From the NCBI GenBank assembly GCA_027923505.1, contig BROI01000012.1, positions 248,001-312,000 of the forward strand: DNA of 64,000 bases, written 5' to 3'. The translations under genes and the position numbers were made by a program. Position 1 is the stretch's first letter. The number at the start of each line of letters is the position of its first letter. Shown here in pieces: positions 18,749 through 29,035 of this stretch. The DNA is from Mayamaea pseudoterrestris (taxonomy: Eukaryota > Bacillariophyta > Bacillariophyceae > Sellaphorales > Sellaphoraceae). The notes under the pieces were generated by a model, which was not told the origin of the DNA, searched no databases, and saw only the letters and a program-made list of their open reading frames with translations.

Positions 18749-21079
18749 ATGTCTGATGCAGAACACGAAATTAGTACTCCGCTCAACTCGATTGCTGACA
18801 GCAGCGACTTGTTGGTGGATGCACCTCCGATGAATCAGCCGCAAGGTTTAGACTTGCAGCTAGATACAAAATCGTTTAACGGTTCGATCCAAGCTGGAGA
18901 AGATGCAGCTGATACTACGAATGATAATGATTTGCAGCAGGAGCTACAGCAAGATCAGGCCCAAGACGACTTGCAGATTCCACTTAATCGCAATCGCCGA
19001 TCCTGGCTCATGACAAGTAAGTTTCTACCCGACTACTCGCCTGCAACTCCAAGACGAAGTGACAGCTCCATTCACTGCAAACGAAGTCGAGGCGACGGCG
19101 AAAGCGAATCAAGCAGTTTCATACGCGATCACGACACTGTTTCGGAGATTGATGTCACCAACGACTTTGACTCGCGAGGAAACGCCAGACGAACGTCATT
19201 CACCAAGTATCAGCAGCAACAATATGCCATCAAGCAGCAACGGAGTCAAAAGAGTATCATTAGCGACTTGTCCGTGTCGAATAACAGTCCGGATTTGTCG
19301 GAAATCAATGTCAATAGAGCCCATCCCAACCTCATTTCACCCAGACAAGTATCGCAAAAGTCGGTCGTCAGTGACTTGTCGGATGAAATGATTATCATGA
19401 GGACGAATGAACCGAAACGTCCCAAGCGAGGCCGCAAGCGGCAGCCTCCGATGAATAATGATGGCAAGATGCAGCAGCAGCAGCAGCAGCAGCAATCCAG
19501 TCCGGCCATGCCCGTGCGACGGCCAACCTTGACCAAGTCTCGGTTTCCGCTCTTTCAAAGCTCTCGCTCCAAGCGGCAGATAGCAAAGGCGCAAAAGGAA
19601 TATGCTAGCGACGAGGAGGACGAATCTATAGAGGCGGTTACCACTTCGAGTGAGCTTGAGCCTTCCCATCACGGAGCAATTTGCGTCGTAAAGGGTGATG
19701 CACAAGCTTTGGCGAAGGAAACAGCTGTCGACAACCCTTGGAATGATGCTCACGAGCAAGAGTTGCCGCCTGCCATGACGGCGGCTCCACGAATGCCGTC
19801 GAGGCGCAGTACGAAAAACTCGTTCGATCGTTTCATGGAGTCGCATGGTGGTGAAATAGAGGATCCATCCGTGGCTCCTCCTGACAAGGTTCCGTCACGA
19901 GACGGTAACGCCCCGAGGATGCCAAAACGCAAGGCGTCGATTGTTGAAATGATTTCCCGGCGGTTCCTTGGCGTCGAGGCAGCCGAAAGAATCGAACCGA
20001 CTTTAGAGCAACGAGCCGATATTGAGCCTTTAGGTTCTATGGCCCCGAATTCGCCGCAAAGACAACGCAGTTTCAGGAAAGTGTTGAGAACATCGTTTCG
20101 GAGAACCAAAAGCACCGAAGGACGTATCGCAGCATCGCCGCAAGGAAAAGGTGTTCCGGAACAAACCGCGGCCGTGCCGAGAAATTTGAGGCGTCGCACT
20201 AATATCGCTCAAGTGCTTGTTAGATCTTTTCGACGTAGCGATATTGACGACAACACTACCGTTCAAGCCGTGCCGCAGCTTCGAGAGACCAGCGATCGGA
20301 CGGGGGCTCCGGTATTACCAAGACGTCAAGAAAGTATTGCGGAACTACTACCAACGTCGTTTCGGCGAGGTAAACAAGCTCAACAAGGCAATGCCTCGCC
20401 GATCGCCGGTCAGCAAAAAAGAGAGATGAGAGAAAAGTTGCAGAACCACCGAATGAGCCATAACATTTCTCATGATGCGCCGACCACGAAAGTTAATGAG
20501 CCTCTAAGCGATTCGGATCAAGACAAGAGACCTTTGATATTTTCTCTTCAAGAAGTGGACGACGAGCGGCATGGGGGCACAGGCGCTAGCAGCCAGGCTA
20601 GCTATTCGTCGCGTCTTAACTCGCTGTGGCACCAGCGCATCTTACCCAGGCGAGAGAATGGTAAATTTTACTTCCGTCGAGCTAATGCCAAGCCGCAATC
20701 AAATGATGAAGAAGAGTTTTTAGTGATTGCTTCTGTAACTGCCTTTCGTCCCAAGCGACTGCGGAAGTCGAAAGAGAAGTGTGACGGGGATTATGATAGC
20801 GACAAAGTGTTTGCGAAGCAATCAATTAAAATGAGCTTGGACACGGTTGCGGAGGGTAGTACAGAGTTTTCGCGCGCGATGAATACAGTCAGCAGCTCTG
20901 TAAACCTCGGGGATTTAGCAAGCTACAACAATGTTGAAAGCAAAAACGGCAGCACTGCAAACGATATTACATTGAGCACTGTGGATTGCAGTGCACTTGG
21001 TGTGGCATCCATTGGCTCGCAAAAAGCAACGTGCCAATCGATAACCAAACAGTTGCCGTTCCTACCTTCGCAAAAATAG
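18749..21079 (+). CDS. RRxS/T-repeat protein B (paralogue of the previous gene)
   Basis: 776 residues, start MSDAEHEISTPLNS. It carries the same box as its neighbour (NRRSWLMTSKFLPDYSPAT then PRRS), the same SFTK stretch, the VRRPTLTKSRFPLF unit, and GEIEDPS. More basic units follow: PSRRSTKNSFDRFM, PKRKASIVEMISRRFLG, PQRQRSFRKVLRTSFRR, LRRRTNIAQVLVRSFRR and LPRRQESIAELLPTSFRR. The consensus is about R-R-x-S/T-I-x-x-L/V-L-x-x-x-F-R-R. Between them are repeats of QKS(I/V)(I/V)SDLS and a poly-Gln run near residue 245. No catalytic or membrane domain. It looks like a scaffold or phosphorylation-controlled adaptor specific to this lineage. It lies 462 bp after gene A on the same strand. Confidence 0.72.
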   Translation: MSDAEHEISTPLNSIADSSDLLVDAPPMNQPQGLDLQLDTKSFNGSIQAGEDAADTTNDNDLQQELQQDQAQDDLQIPLNRNRRSWLMTSKFLPDYSPATPRRSDSSIHCKRSRGDGESESSSFIRDHDTVSEIDVTNDFDSRGNARRTSFTKYQQQQYAIKQQRSQKSIISDLSVSNNSPDLSEINVNRAHPNLISPRQVSQKSVVSDLSDEMIIMRTNEPKRPKRGRKRQPPMNNDGKMQQQQQQQQSSPAMPVRRPTLTKSRFPLFQSSRSKRQIAKAQKEYASDEEDESIEAVTTSSELEPSHHGAICVVKGDAQALAKETAVDNPWNDAHEQELPPAMTAAPRMPSRRSTKNSFDRFMESHGGEIEDPSVAPPDKVPSRDGNAPRMPKRKASIVEMISRRFLGVEAAERIEPTLEQRADIEPLGSMAPNSPQRQRSFRKVLRTSFRRTKSTEGRIAASPQGKGVPEQTAAVPRNLRRRTNIAQVLVRSFRRSDIDDNTTVQAVPQLRETSDRTGAPVLPRRQESIAELLPTSFRRGKQAQQGNASPIAGQQKREMREKLQNHRMSHNISHDAPTTKVNEPLSDSDQDKRPLIFSLQEVDDERHGGTGASSQASYSSRLNSLWHQRILPRRENGKFYFRRANAKPQSNDEEEFLVIASVTAFRPKRLRKSKEKCDGDYDSDKVFAKQSIKMSLDTVAEGSTEFSRAMNTVSSSVNLGDLASYNNVESKNGSTANDITLSTVDCSALGVASIGSQKATCQSITKQLPFLPSQK

Positions 21080-21524
21080 CAGAATGAATTAAGTGTCCAA
21101 AAGTCGATGATTTACATTCAGCTTCTGGTCGAGCAAACATGCAGAACCAAGTCACCTCTGCCTTTTCGTGCGAATTCATGTTTCCGAACGACATGGATCG
21201 ATCAGCTCATGTTGCTGCCGCTTAAGCGTCGAATGGTGGAAATGGTGTTGACTGTGATTGCGATCAACGCTTTCACAGTCGCCAAGCTTAAGTTATGTCT
21301 TGGTTTTTGTAATGGGTCGAAACTGTTCGTGACACTGTACTAAGCCTTATCTAATTTTAGCAAAAATAGAACCTGCAAATAGACTTGTAAAGCATTTACT
21401 GCCGGCGCTCAGGAAAATGGTTACCAGTTTCGACTCAATGCATCGCCAACGAGCACAAGCTTTGCGTGCAGTCACTCAATCTACCACCAACATTCCTAGA
21501 TCGAGCTGTTTTTCGTCATTTAAT
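21080..21524. other. Intergenic, convergent 3' ends
   Basis: Between RRxS protein B (+) and the ethanolamine/choline kinase (-). Nothing recognised. Confidence 0.5.
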
Positions 21525-22808
21525 TTATGACGAGCCGCGAGCATTCCTCATCAACTTGTTCATCCACTCTTGCTTGTCATGCTGGAATCGTCCCAGCCGC
21601 TTGCTGGCAAAGATGAGATAGTCGAAGTCTTCGCACCCATCCATGGACGCTTGGTTGACCGCCCACAGTCCCCAGTAAAGGTGATTGACCATTTGGAAAA
21701 AGTAAATCTGTTCCAGCAGCGCATCGATGCGGGCGTTGCCGTCAGAGTTGACGACATTCGATTCGTTGTTGGTGTCAAGCTTGGTGACGCTGATTTGGTC
21801 TACAGTCTTGGTCATCATCGTTTGGCGACTAGCATCAACTTGCTCCAAATAAGCTTTTAGAAAGCCTCTTTGAGCTGTAGGAGTCGGCAACCAATCATAG
21901 TTTGGAACCGTCCCGGGCTCGGTACCGCCTGCATATTCGTTCCAGTGGTTGGCCAAGTCAAACATTGCGTAGTTAAAGTTGCCATACTCAAAGTCAATGA
22001 GTTGAATCTTTCGAGTAGCGTCATTCAGCAATACGTTTGCTCCAAGCAAGTCATTGTGACAGAAGGCAATGGTTGGAGGCTCTGCTAGCGACTGCATCGT
22101 TTCCTTGAGCCAACATATTTTATTGGCATATTGCTCAAGCTGCAGCTCCCTTGCGCGACTAGTATCAATATCATTTTGAAAGCTTGCCGCGATTGCCTGC
22201 GCGCCCCAGTCACCTAGCTGCGCCCAAATCATTGGCTGATGGTTGCCATTGCTTGAGGCTGTTGTAATGAAACATTCCGTGTGTAGCTTTGCCAGTTGCT
22301 TGGCAATACCATGCGCTAAAGTCGGTTCATTCAATTCATTCACAGTCAATGGACGCATGTCATTCATCCATCCTTCGAGTCGACCGTTTGCGAAGCGTCC
22401 AACGTAGGGCGGTGCCATGTTCATGTCGGAGAGTATTGCTAGCGATGCCGTTTCCAAGTCGCGATCAATCAAGCCAACGGCTCCAAAAATGCGAACCAAA
22501 ATGCTGCTTTTGGCGGAAATGTCAACGCGAAAGAGCTGATTCGTAATACCTCCCATGATTGGAGTGACTTTCCATGATGCTGTCGATTCCGCAGTTGAAA
22601 AAGAAACATGCTTCTTGCAGTAGAAAAGCACCTTCGCCACGACGGCTCGAATGTTGTCGTGATCATCTGTATTTATCACGGCGAGTCGAGGAAGATAGGG
22701 CCTTTCTTGAATAAAGACATATTCTTCAGTCTGTTGCTCACGAGCTGCAATGTATTCGGCCGCATGGAGCTCGCGAGGACTGGTAGAACTGGATGAAGTG
22801 GTTGCCAT
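21525..22808 (-). CDS. Ethanolamine/choline kinase
   Basis: 427 residues from the ATG at 22808 (MATTSSSSTSPRELH). The frame is open for 109 more codons to an ATG at 23135, but that part lacks domain features. Kinase landmarks: GGITNQLFRVDI (nucleotide loop equivalent), the Brenner box FCHNDLLGANVLL near residues 249-261, and QLIDFEYGNFNYAMFDLANH near 268-287, the choline/ethanolamine kinase motif that binds Mg-ATP. The enzyme phosphorylates ethanolamine or choline, the first step of the CDP-ethanolamine/choline (Kennedy) route to membrane phospholipids, in the cytosol. Motif spelling does not settle choline versus ethanolamine. An insert rich in Thr/Asp near residue 340 is not seen in short family members. 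Confidence 0.87.
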   Translation of the reverse strand: MATTSSSSTSPRELHAAEYIAAREQQTEEYVFIQERPYLPRLAVINTDDHDNIRAVVAKVLFYCKKHVSFSTAESTASWKVTPIMGGITNQLFRVDISAKSSILVRIFGAVGLIDRDLETASLAILSDMNMAPPYVGRFANGRLEGWMNDMRPLTVNELNEPTLAHGIAKQLAKLHTECFITTASSNGNHQPMIWAQLGDWGAQAIAASFQNDIDTSRARELQLEQYANKICWLKETMQSLAEPPTIAFCHNDLLGANVLLNDATRKIQLIDFEYGNFNYAMFDLANHWNEYAGGTEPGTVPNYDWLPTPTAQRGFLKAYLEQVDASRQTMMTKTVDQISVTKLDTNNESNVVNSDGNARIDALLEQIYFFQMVNHLYWGLWAVNQASMDGCEDFDYLIFASKRLGRFQHDKQEWMNKLMRNARGSS

Positions 22809-24097
22809 GGTGGAACGAGTTGAATTGTGAGGATCGGCACGTCGATCGAAACGGGGGCTATAGTCGGACGTACCTATCTTTTCAGTTACGCTTAATTTTG
22901 CTTTCTGTCGGATCGTTATTAAAAAACGCTGTGAGTGATTTTCATCGACTTGGCTTGAAACGAGGTAAGAAGGTAGGCGTCTCCAAGAAACCATAGAAAC
23001 AAGTGAATTATAACGAGCTTTAATCTCTGTCGCATCCTTTTTAAGATATCGCGCAATGTTTGACGGCCAATACGGAGCATGCACCGCATGATGAAGGCGT
23101 GAAGCACCGATGAGGGTCACGTCGCGACGTGACATGGTCAATAACGAGTGGAGCCGGCGTTAATTGCCGGTAGATTACCAGCTCGTCGACCGAAGGCGTC
23201 AAGTATTCATTCCTAAATTGCTGAAACCGGTAGCCAAAGGAGGGAAAGATGATGGATTTCCATCGATTTGATTAAAGCGAGATGAACGACCGTAACTGGC
23301 GTGTGAAGCAATGACGTTGGCCGGGCATCGACGCACTCGCAGCCAATGAGCACTTTCGAACCTCGACGTGCAGCACGTCGATGAGATAAAAGAGTCGCGT
23401 CGACTCTATTTTGGGATGAAAATGCGGGACAAAAGCGACGTACTTGGCCGCGATGCTCAGCTTCATGTGCAAAGGCCATTGCGCGTTTGCCGCTCGAGGA
23501 GGCATATTGCGCCAACAAGGTCACGCAGACAAACGATGATTCCAGAATCTTTAGATTCTTCACAGCGATATCCGCGGCGTTGATTCCATTGGCTCGACGC
23601 ACTTTATCGTGGCAACTCAATAGAATCTGGAGAGTTCGAAGCTGAGTTCGAGTGAACGAATAGAATGATACACATTCTGAATGGACATCGCGGGGCATAT
23701 CACTACGTGATTGTAGGTTCGACCCACGAGTAAATATTATAGACAAGCCTGCTCATGTGATTCACAAAACGAGACTTTCTATGGAAAACTAGTGTTGGGG
23801 CATGGGCTAGTTCATAAGCCTCGGCTACAACACGTCATTGTGAACAGATCCTTCATGCATTTCGAGTCGATTTTGAACGACGAATCTTTCGACCTCCTCA
23901 ATCCTCTCCAAATCCCCAGACCAAATTACATCTCGCTCTCACAAAATCAATTTCGACAGATCTTGATCGCCTGCAGTGAGTTACTAACAGCGCACCACAA
24001 ATTGCTTGCGTATGAATGTCGAAAGAGTACTCACCAACCCTTGTTTTTCCGCAGCCTCGCGTCCTTTGCCCCCTGCACCTCTTGTACCCAAGTCACC
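22809..24097. other. Intergenic, about 1.3 kb, with an unconfirmed minus-strand frame
   Basis: The first 330 bp could be an N-terminal extension of the kinase. A 177-codon frame at 23213-23746 (-) includes INAADIAVKNLKILES, faintly like an ankyrin unit, but has weak composition and no good partner exons. It may be a decayed gene piece. ACCGGTA occurs at 23226-23232. Nothing else supported. Confidence 0.3.
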
Positions 24098-25446
24098 ATG
24101 ATCTTCACTCCTTTCAAGTCGTTGGCTGTCCTTGCTGCCACCATGTTCGTTGCTCCGGCCGCCGCTCAGCTCGATACTGTGACGGGCCTCGTCTGTGGCG
24201 TTTTGGGAAAGGCCAACTTTCTCACCTCGCTCGAGTTGATCGCTGCGGTCAAGTGCCTGACGAAGTTGGAAGGCTGTGATAGTGTGGATCTTCCGGAGGC
24301 TGCGCGTACCGATCTTTCTGCTGCCGATCTCGGGATCTTGAAGGTCTTGCTTGACCAAGGAGTTCTTGATAGCGTCCTCAACGGTCAGATTATTGATGGG
24401 CTCCCGTTGGACCTTGATATTCTGACGAACCTCCTCGGCGACGGCAATATCTTGCAGGGTCTTCTCGACCAGGGATTGCTCGACGGACTTCTTGATGGAC
24501 TCGGTCTTGGTGGTCTTGTGGGTGGAATTTTGGATGGCCCTGATGGTCTGATTGCTAACTTGGACGATGTGCTTGACGAGGTGTTGGGTACGTTACGATT
24601 GCATGGAATGGACTAAGCCGTCATCGCTTTTCTTACTGACAATATATATCTTTCACAGATCTTGTGAGAGACCTCTTGGCCAATCTCTTGGGATACTATG
24701 GCGATGATCTCTCCAGCTGGTGCACTGGACTGTTGACTGATTTGGATGGCGTGTTTGCTGGACTCACCGAGTTCAACCTGCCACTTATTAACTGGAACGT
24801 AGCGGGAGTCAAATCATTCGTTGGAACGTTCAAGGATGCCGCGCTCTTTAACCAGGTATGCAACATGAGTTTCTGAGCGGTCAAAACTACGATGCGGATT
24901 TGGTTCTCACGCTTTTACCATGTCTCGTTTAATTCTCACAGGATATTACCGGATGGGACATGAAGAACGCGTGCGACCTCACCTCCATGTTGGAAGGTGC
25001 TACCTCGTTCAACCAGAACTTGAACCTTTGGCTCCCGGACCTCAGCGAGACCTTGTGCTCTGTCACTCCCGTTGTCGATGACCTTCTCACCGGCACGGCG
25101 TGCGAAGTTACTGTTGACCCAATTTTGCCAAGTGGCCCTATCTGCCAACTTGTCGATGATGTTTCCACCCCGGGCGGTCCAGTCGGTACGTTTTCTTATT
25201 ATAACCTGCTCCCAAGTGCTCGTAACTATTTTGCTTTCTAACATTTCCCTTTCTTTCACAGTTGATGTCAAAGTCACCAAGTGCCTCAAGCGAGCCTTCC
25301 GCGCTGCTGGCTGCAAGTGCAGTAAAATCAACAGATGCGTCAACCAGATTCGTCGGGCTTGCGGTGGCCAGGCTCGTTCCATCGGCACTCCGCGTAAGAT
25401 TTTGAGAAGCAAGGCCGTCTCGATGGTTACAAACAAGTGCAAGTAA
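24098..25446 (+). CDS. Secreted BspA/DUF285-type protein, four exons
   Basis: Exons 24098-24587, 24659-24855, 24942-25185 and 25262-25446. The introns are 71, 86 and 76 bp, each GT...AG with a pyrimidine-rich TTTCACAG-like or TCTCACAG end, and they keep frame. Product 371 residues: signal peptide (FKSLAVLAATMFVAPAAAQ); a Cys/Leu region; a run of LLDQGLLDGLLDGLGLGG-like Leu/Asp/Gly units; then the DUF285 signature, NLPLINWNVAGVKSFVGTF then ALFNQDITGWDM and ATSFNQNLNLW. This is the 25-residue surface repeat of bacterial and algal BspA-like proteins. The C-terminal exon is basic and Cys-rich (CLKRAFRAAGCKCSKINRC). Expected to be secreted or wall-bound; repeats of this type bind partners. The Leu/Asp/Gly section is unusual. 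Confidence 0.8.
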
Positions 25447-25978
25447 ATGTTGCACATGCATGTTGGCGGCACGCCAATCTTTGATTGGAAGAGTATAGGA
25501 TAATATATAGCCATACCGTTGCTGCTTTTATCAAATTGTATGCTAAGTAAGTAGAGTGTACATGTCGGAGCGGCCAAAAATAAAGTGAGAATAGTACCTG
25601 TGCCTAGACTAAAGCCTGGTAAAGATCCAGGCAGCTGTCACCTTGCTCAAGACGAGCGATTCATGTAAAAACGCCATCGGCACACCAAAGATGGGTGCCA
25701 TTTAACCATACTTCGCATTTGATTAGCGAAATACAACAATGATTTCATGGAGTAAGAGTGCAAATATCTTCTGTAACCCTAATCGTTGGCCACTCTCATT
25801 CTCTGCTACTGGTCAACGAAAAAACGGATGTCGCACAAGCACTGAATTTTGCTCGCCAAAAGATCGTTGCGACGTCGTGCACACGACTCGCAGAAATGTG
25901 TCGCTTGAACAATGATGAAAGAGAGAAAACGACGAGCCGTCTTGTCAAGAGAGACATCAAAGGAAGCAACGCATAGCA
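25447..25978. other. Intergenic
   Basis: Between a + strand secreted protein gene and the next + strand gene. A small frame at 25758-25976 has no features and is rejected. Nothing else seen. Confidence 0.45.
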
Positions 25979-27298
25979 ATGATTCGCAACAATAGTAACA
26001 ACGACGACAAGAGCTCAACCGCATGGTGCTCCGACTCGTTGCAAATCTTGGACGACTTGCTCACGCCCGCGCCCGATACACGATTGGTCGACCCGCGGGT
26101 GGTCGAGTTTGAACGAAAACAAAGTCTCAGAAAGACTCTATCAGGTAAACATCGCTCCATGGATCCTCCCGCCGAGCGTGGCAGTGAGACTGTCGACGAC
26201 GTTGAGTTTGCTGCTCACGCCAAGAGGGAACTGGATTCCGTCATGGAGCAGGGAGACGTTGAGTTGAGCGTTGGAGATTACGAGAGGCAAAAGCAGGCGC
26301 ATATTGAAGCGAGGGAAATGACTTACGACAATCAGGACGACGCGTTCAGTGTCGATTTCACTGGCCCCATTGACTTGGACGAAAGTAGTAGCAGCGAGGT
26401 CTATCAGTCGTCGTCTCGGAAACCAAGCAGCGAGAATAGGTGCACGTCAAGGCGCATCGTCTTGTTGATCATTGGTGTCGTCATTATTGCTCTCGCCATT
26501 GCGATTGCCGTTGTCATGACTCAGATGCGAACAACTACGACGAACGCCGCATCGACGGCACCAACCAACGCTGATGATGGCGACGGCACAAGCAGCGACA
26601 CGAGACAAAAGACAAAGCTTGTCTTTTGGGTCGATTTTGTAGACGATGCTACTCCAGCAGTCATGTCCAAGGACCTGCGAGCCATCTTTGAAGCTGCGAC
26701 GGGTAGCTTCTTTGCCGAAACACTGGCGGCGGAAACGGAAGCGACCAGCAGCAATTGGGCTGCCAGTGACTTTAACGTGCAAGTATACCAGCAAGAGGTG
26801 CAGCAACAAGACTCGAGTAGTGGCACTGGCAATCGAAGGTTGCAATCTCGGTTAGGCGAGCGCGACCATCGCGTGCTAGAAGCGGACGCAGCGAGCGTGT
26901 TACGCATCCATGCCGCAGTGGCGGCTACCACCAAACTATCGCGTTTGGAGCTGACGGAACTGCTCATCAAACTTGTGTCTGACCATTCCAGTGACTTGAA
27001 GCGTCAGCTCTTGTTAACTGATGCAGGCGAAGACGATGAAGACTACTTTGCTTCCATTCAATCCATCTCGGTCACGTCGAAATCGGAGCTCAAGGAAGAA
27101 GAAGACTCTACGAGCAAGTCTGACAGTGGTTCCATTACAGACATTGAGCCACAGACAACAAGCACACCAACAATGTCACCAACCACGTCTCCAACTGGAG
27201 CACCGAGCGCATCGCCAACAAAAGCACCGGCGAAAACTCCGTCTGACGCACCAACAACGACTGACGTCGATGTATCAATTGGAAATGGCCAATTGTAG
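25979..27298 (+). CDS. Single-pass surface protein with SEA-like outer domain and PT-rich tail
   Basis: 439 residues, no signal peptide. The cytosolic part (1-157) is acidic and contains PVVEFERKQS-like charged stretches. One membrane helix spans about 160-180 (VLLIIGVVIIALAIAIAVVM). The outer part begins with a Thr/Asn/Ala linker, then a region of alternating strands and helices (KLVFWVDFVDDATPAVMSKD, SVLRIHAAVAATTKLSRLEL) that looks like one SEA-like fold with a cleavable-looking long Gln/Ser loop. The tail is a mucin-like TSPTGAPSASPTKAPAKTP run. The helix is N-in, so the PT tail is outside. Similar outer domains appear in the genes at 36639 and 39074. Exact family unknown. Confidence 0.62.
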   Translation: MIRNNSNNDDKSSTAWCSDSLQILDDLLTPAPDTRLVDPRVVEFERKQSLRKTLSGKHRSMDPPAERGSETVDDVEFAAHAKRELDSVMEQGDVELSVGDYERQKQAHIEAREMTYDNQDDAFSVDFTGPIDLDESSSSEVYQSSSRKPSSENRCTSRRIVLLIIGVVIIALAIAIAVVMTQMRTTTTNAASTAPTNADDGDGTSSDTRQKTKLVFWVDFVDDATPAVMSKDLRAIFEAATGSFFAETLAAETEATSSNWAASDFNVQVYQQEVQQQDSSSGTGNRRLQSRLGERDHRVLEADAASVLRIHAAVAATTKLSRLELTELLIKLVSDHSSDLKRQLLLTDAGEDDEDYFASIQSISVTSKSELKEEEDSTSKSDSGSITDIEPQTTSTPTMSPTTSPTGAPSASPTKAPAKTPSDAPTTTDVDVSIGNGQL

Positions 27299-27470
27299 GC
27301 CGCATCGTAGGGACAAAGGGGATATGAATGAAATAAACGAATGGTAAAAGTATATAAATGTCAGGGACAGCAAGGTTAAAAATGTTCATAAGCAATAAAT
27401 GTGTAAAATATGTGTCTCAGCCCAAGGCTTGCAAAGGAGCAAGCACCTTTCAAAGGACGCAGTAACCGTG

Positions 27471-28232
27471 CTATCGTTCCTCAGTACTAACATTACAAAA
27501 GTCCCGACTGCAGTCTGTGGCTCCTGTTGCTCGAGTCGATTGCGTCTTTGTGGCAGTCGGTGTTCCATTCCATGGAACAAATTCCTTTGGTGTTACCCAC
27601 TTGCTTCTTCCTCGTCCAACGCTGCTACTCGGTTTGATATTCGCTGCACTCCCCAAATACTCTCCACGCTTTGCATGGCGATGCTGCGGATGTCCAAGTT
27701 GCGCTCCTGCAAAACTGCCTCGTCGACTCGTGACAGCTGGTGGAATGGGTCGACGTTTCCTGGCGCCAGCCACGTCGGTTCGCTCCACAGCAATGTCATC
27801 ATTTTTGCGCCACACGCCAAACCGCCAAGCGGTTTCCATGTTTTCAAAATATGAATCAACATCAGAAGCGAGTGCTGATATTTGTTTGGAATGCATCTTG
27901 GTGAGTGTTTCGTAGGCGCGCTGCACGTTTTGAAAATCGCGCTGCGCCTGCCGACTGGGATTCACGTCGGGATGCAAGAGAGCCGCCTTGCGTCGGTAGG
28001 CAGCCTTAATGTCGGATAGCGTAGATCCATCGCCCCACTGCAAACCCAACTGAGCATATGGATCGTCGCGCTTGATGCGATTGGCGTCGGTAAAGAAGGA
28101 GCGACTATGCTGGCTGCAGAAAGTAAAGAGTCGCAAAACTGTAGGCTTGCTATCGCTCCGTCCAAGAGCAACACTCGGCAGTCTGTTCACAAATAGACTC
28201 GAACGATTCAGAATGCTTGTCATGCTTGTCAT
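27471..28232 (-). CDS. J-domain protein, organellar
   Basis: 253 residues. The N-terminus is Arg/Ser-rich without acidic residues (ILNRSSLFVNRLPSVALGR), like a mitochondrial presequence. The J domain covers about residues 57-115: DPYAQLGLQWGDGSTLSDI, AAYRRKAALLHPDVNPSRQ with HPD at 87-89, and FQNVQRAYETLTK. The HPD triad activates an Hsp70 partner. There is no Gly/Phe-rich or zinc domain, so it is a type III J protein. The C-terminal half is basic and Arg/Ser-rich (GARKRRPIPP, GRGRSKWVTP) and not recognised. Convergent with the upstream surface-protein gene, 172 bp apart. Confidence 0.78.
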   Translation of the reverse strand: MTSMTSILNRSSLFVNRLPSVALGRSDSKPTVLRLFTFCSQHSRSFFTDANRIKRDDPYAQLGLQWGDGSTLSDIKAAYRRKAALLHPDVNPSRQAQRDFQNVQRAYETLTKMHSKQISALASDVDSYFENMETAWRFGVWRKNDDIAVERTDVAGARKRRPIPPAVTSRRGSFAGAQLGHPQHRHAKRGEYLGSAANIKPSSSVGRGRSKWVTPKEFVPWNGTPTATKTQSTRATGATDCSRDFCNVSTEER

Positions 28233-29035
28233 TTTGGTATCTCACGCAGAGCAAGGCTGTAGATCGGCCTTTCAATGGTTTCATCATGGTCGAATCGGAA
28301 AAAATGTGACGCAGAAGCGCGCGCCGGGCAAGCTTGTCAAAACCGGTGCGTCATTCAAAAACTAAAAACTGCTCGTCGCCTTGCAGTGACATGATAGAGA
28401 GTATCCCGCCTATGACTTGTGTTACAGAGCGTCCAAAGCGGGCCTCGCTATGTAAGATTGTACTATTGGCGAGTTTTAGGCGCCGAAGTGACCAGTCGAA
28501 GGTTCCTCGTTATCTTGGAACGTTCTACCCGTCGTTGCAGGCAATGCTTTTGCCCCATATAGTCAAGCTAGGACCGCGTATTCAGCGCAGCCTGTTAGTC
28601 TTGCATCGACATCTCGTTCGCTGCGCCGTCGCAACCATTATCGCAAGTGCATCATTATCTCCGTGAAACAGATCGATGGGTAGCCGTGGCGCCGCATCCA
28701 CTTTTGCCATAAGAGTCCCACCCCGCCTATCTTGCTCTCTTGCGCGATCGCAACCTTGCGAAATGTAAACGCGCTGGCATCTTCGAGGACCCTCAGGCAA
28801 TGCGCATCAATGGACTTGAAAGCGTGATTGTGCGCGAAGATGATTGGCCGTGTACTTCTACGCTTGTCGGGGTCAACGCATGGGCTCGATGCAAGTATTA
28901 TGGCAAGTTTAGTACGTATGTGTTTAAATATACAACGTGCAGGCGCCAAGAAGGCTATGAATTGATAGCGTCAACTTCGCCCGCCGGCGGCAAGAGATTA
29001 AATGACTTTAATCTACTCAAAGGGATGCAAGTGGC
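28233..29035. other. Intergenic, about 0.8 kb
   Basis: Between two minus-strand genes. ACCGGT occurs at 28342-28347. A + strand frame (28740-29348) overlaps the PRXL2-like gene antisense and is rejected. No gene supported. Confidence 0.4.

Noticed and set aside
18749-21079. Possible PDZ or kinase domain in the RRxS proteins
   Set aside because: No domain pattern; only short basic motifs and disorder.
23700-23740. B-box-like GGTTCGACCC, hint of a tRNA gene
   Set aside because: No matching acceptor stem, D arm or anticodon arm could be folded around it.
23213-23746. Minus-strand frame with a faint ankyrin-like stretch
   Set aside because: Only one weak unit, poor composition and no confirming exons; mentioned only as possible gene debris.
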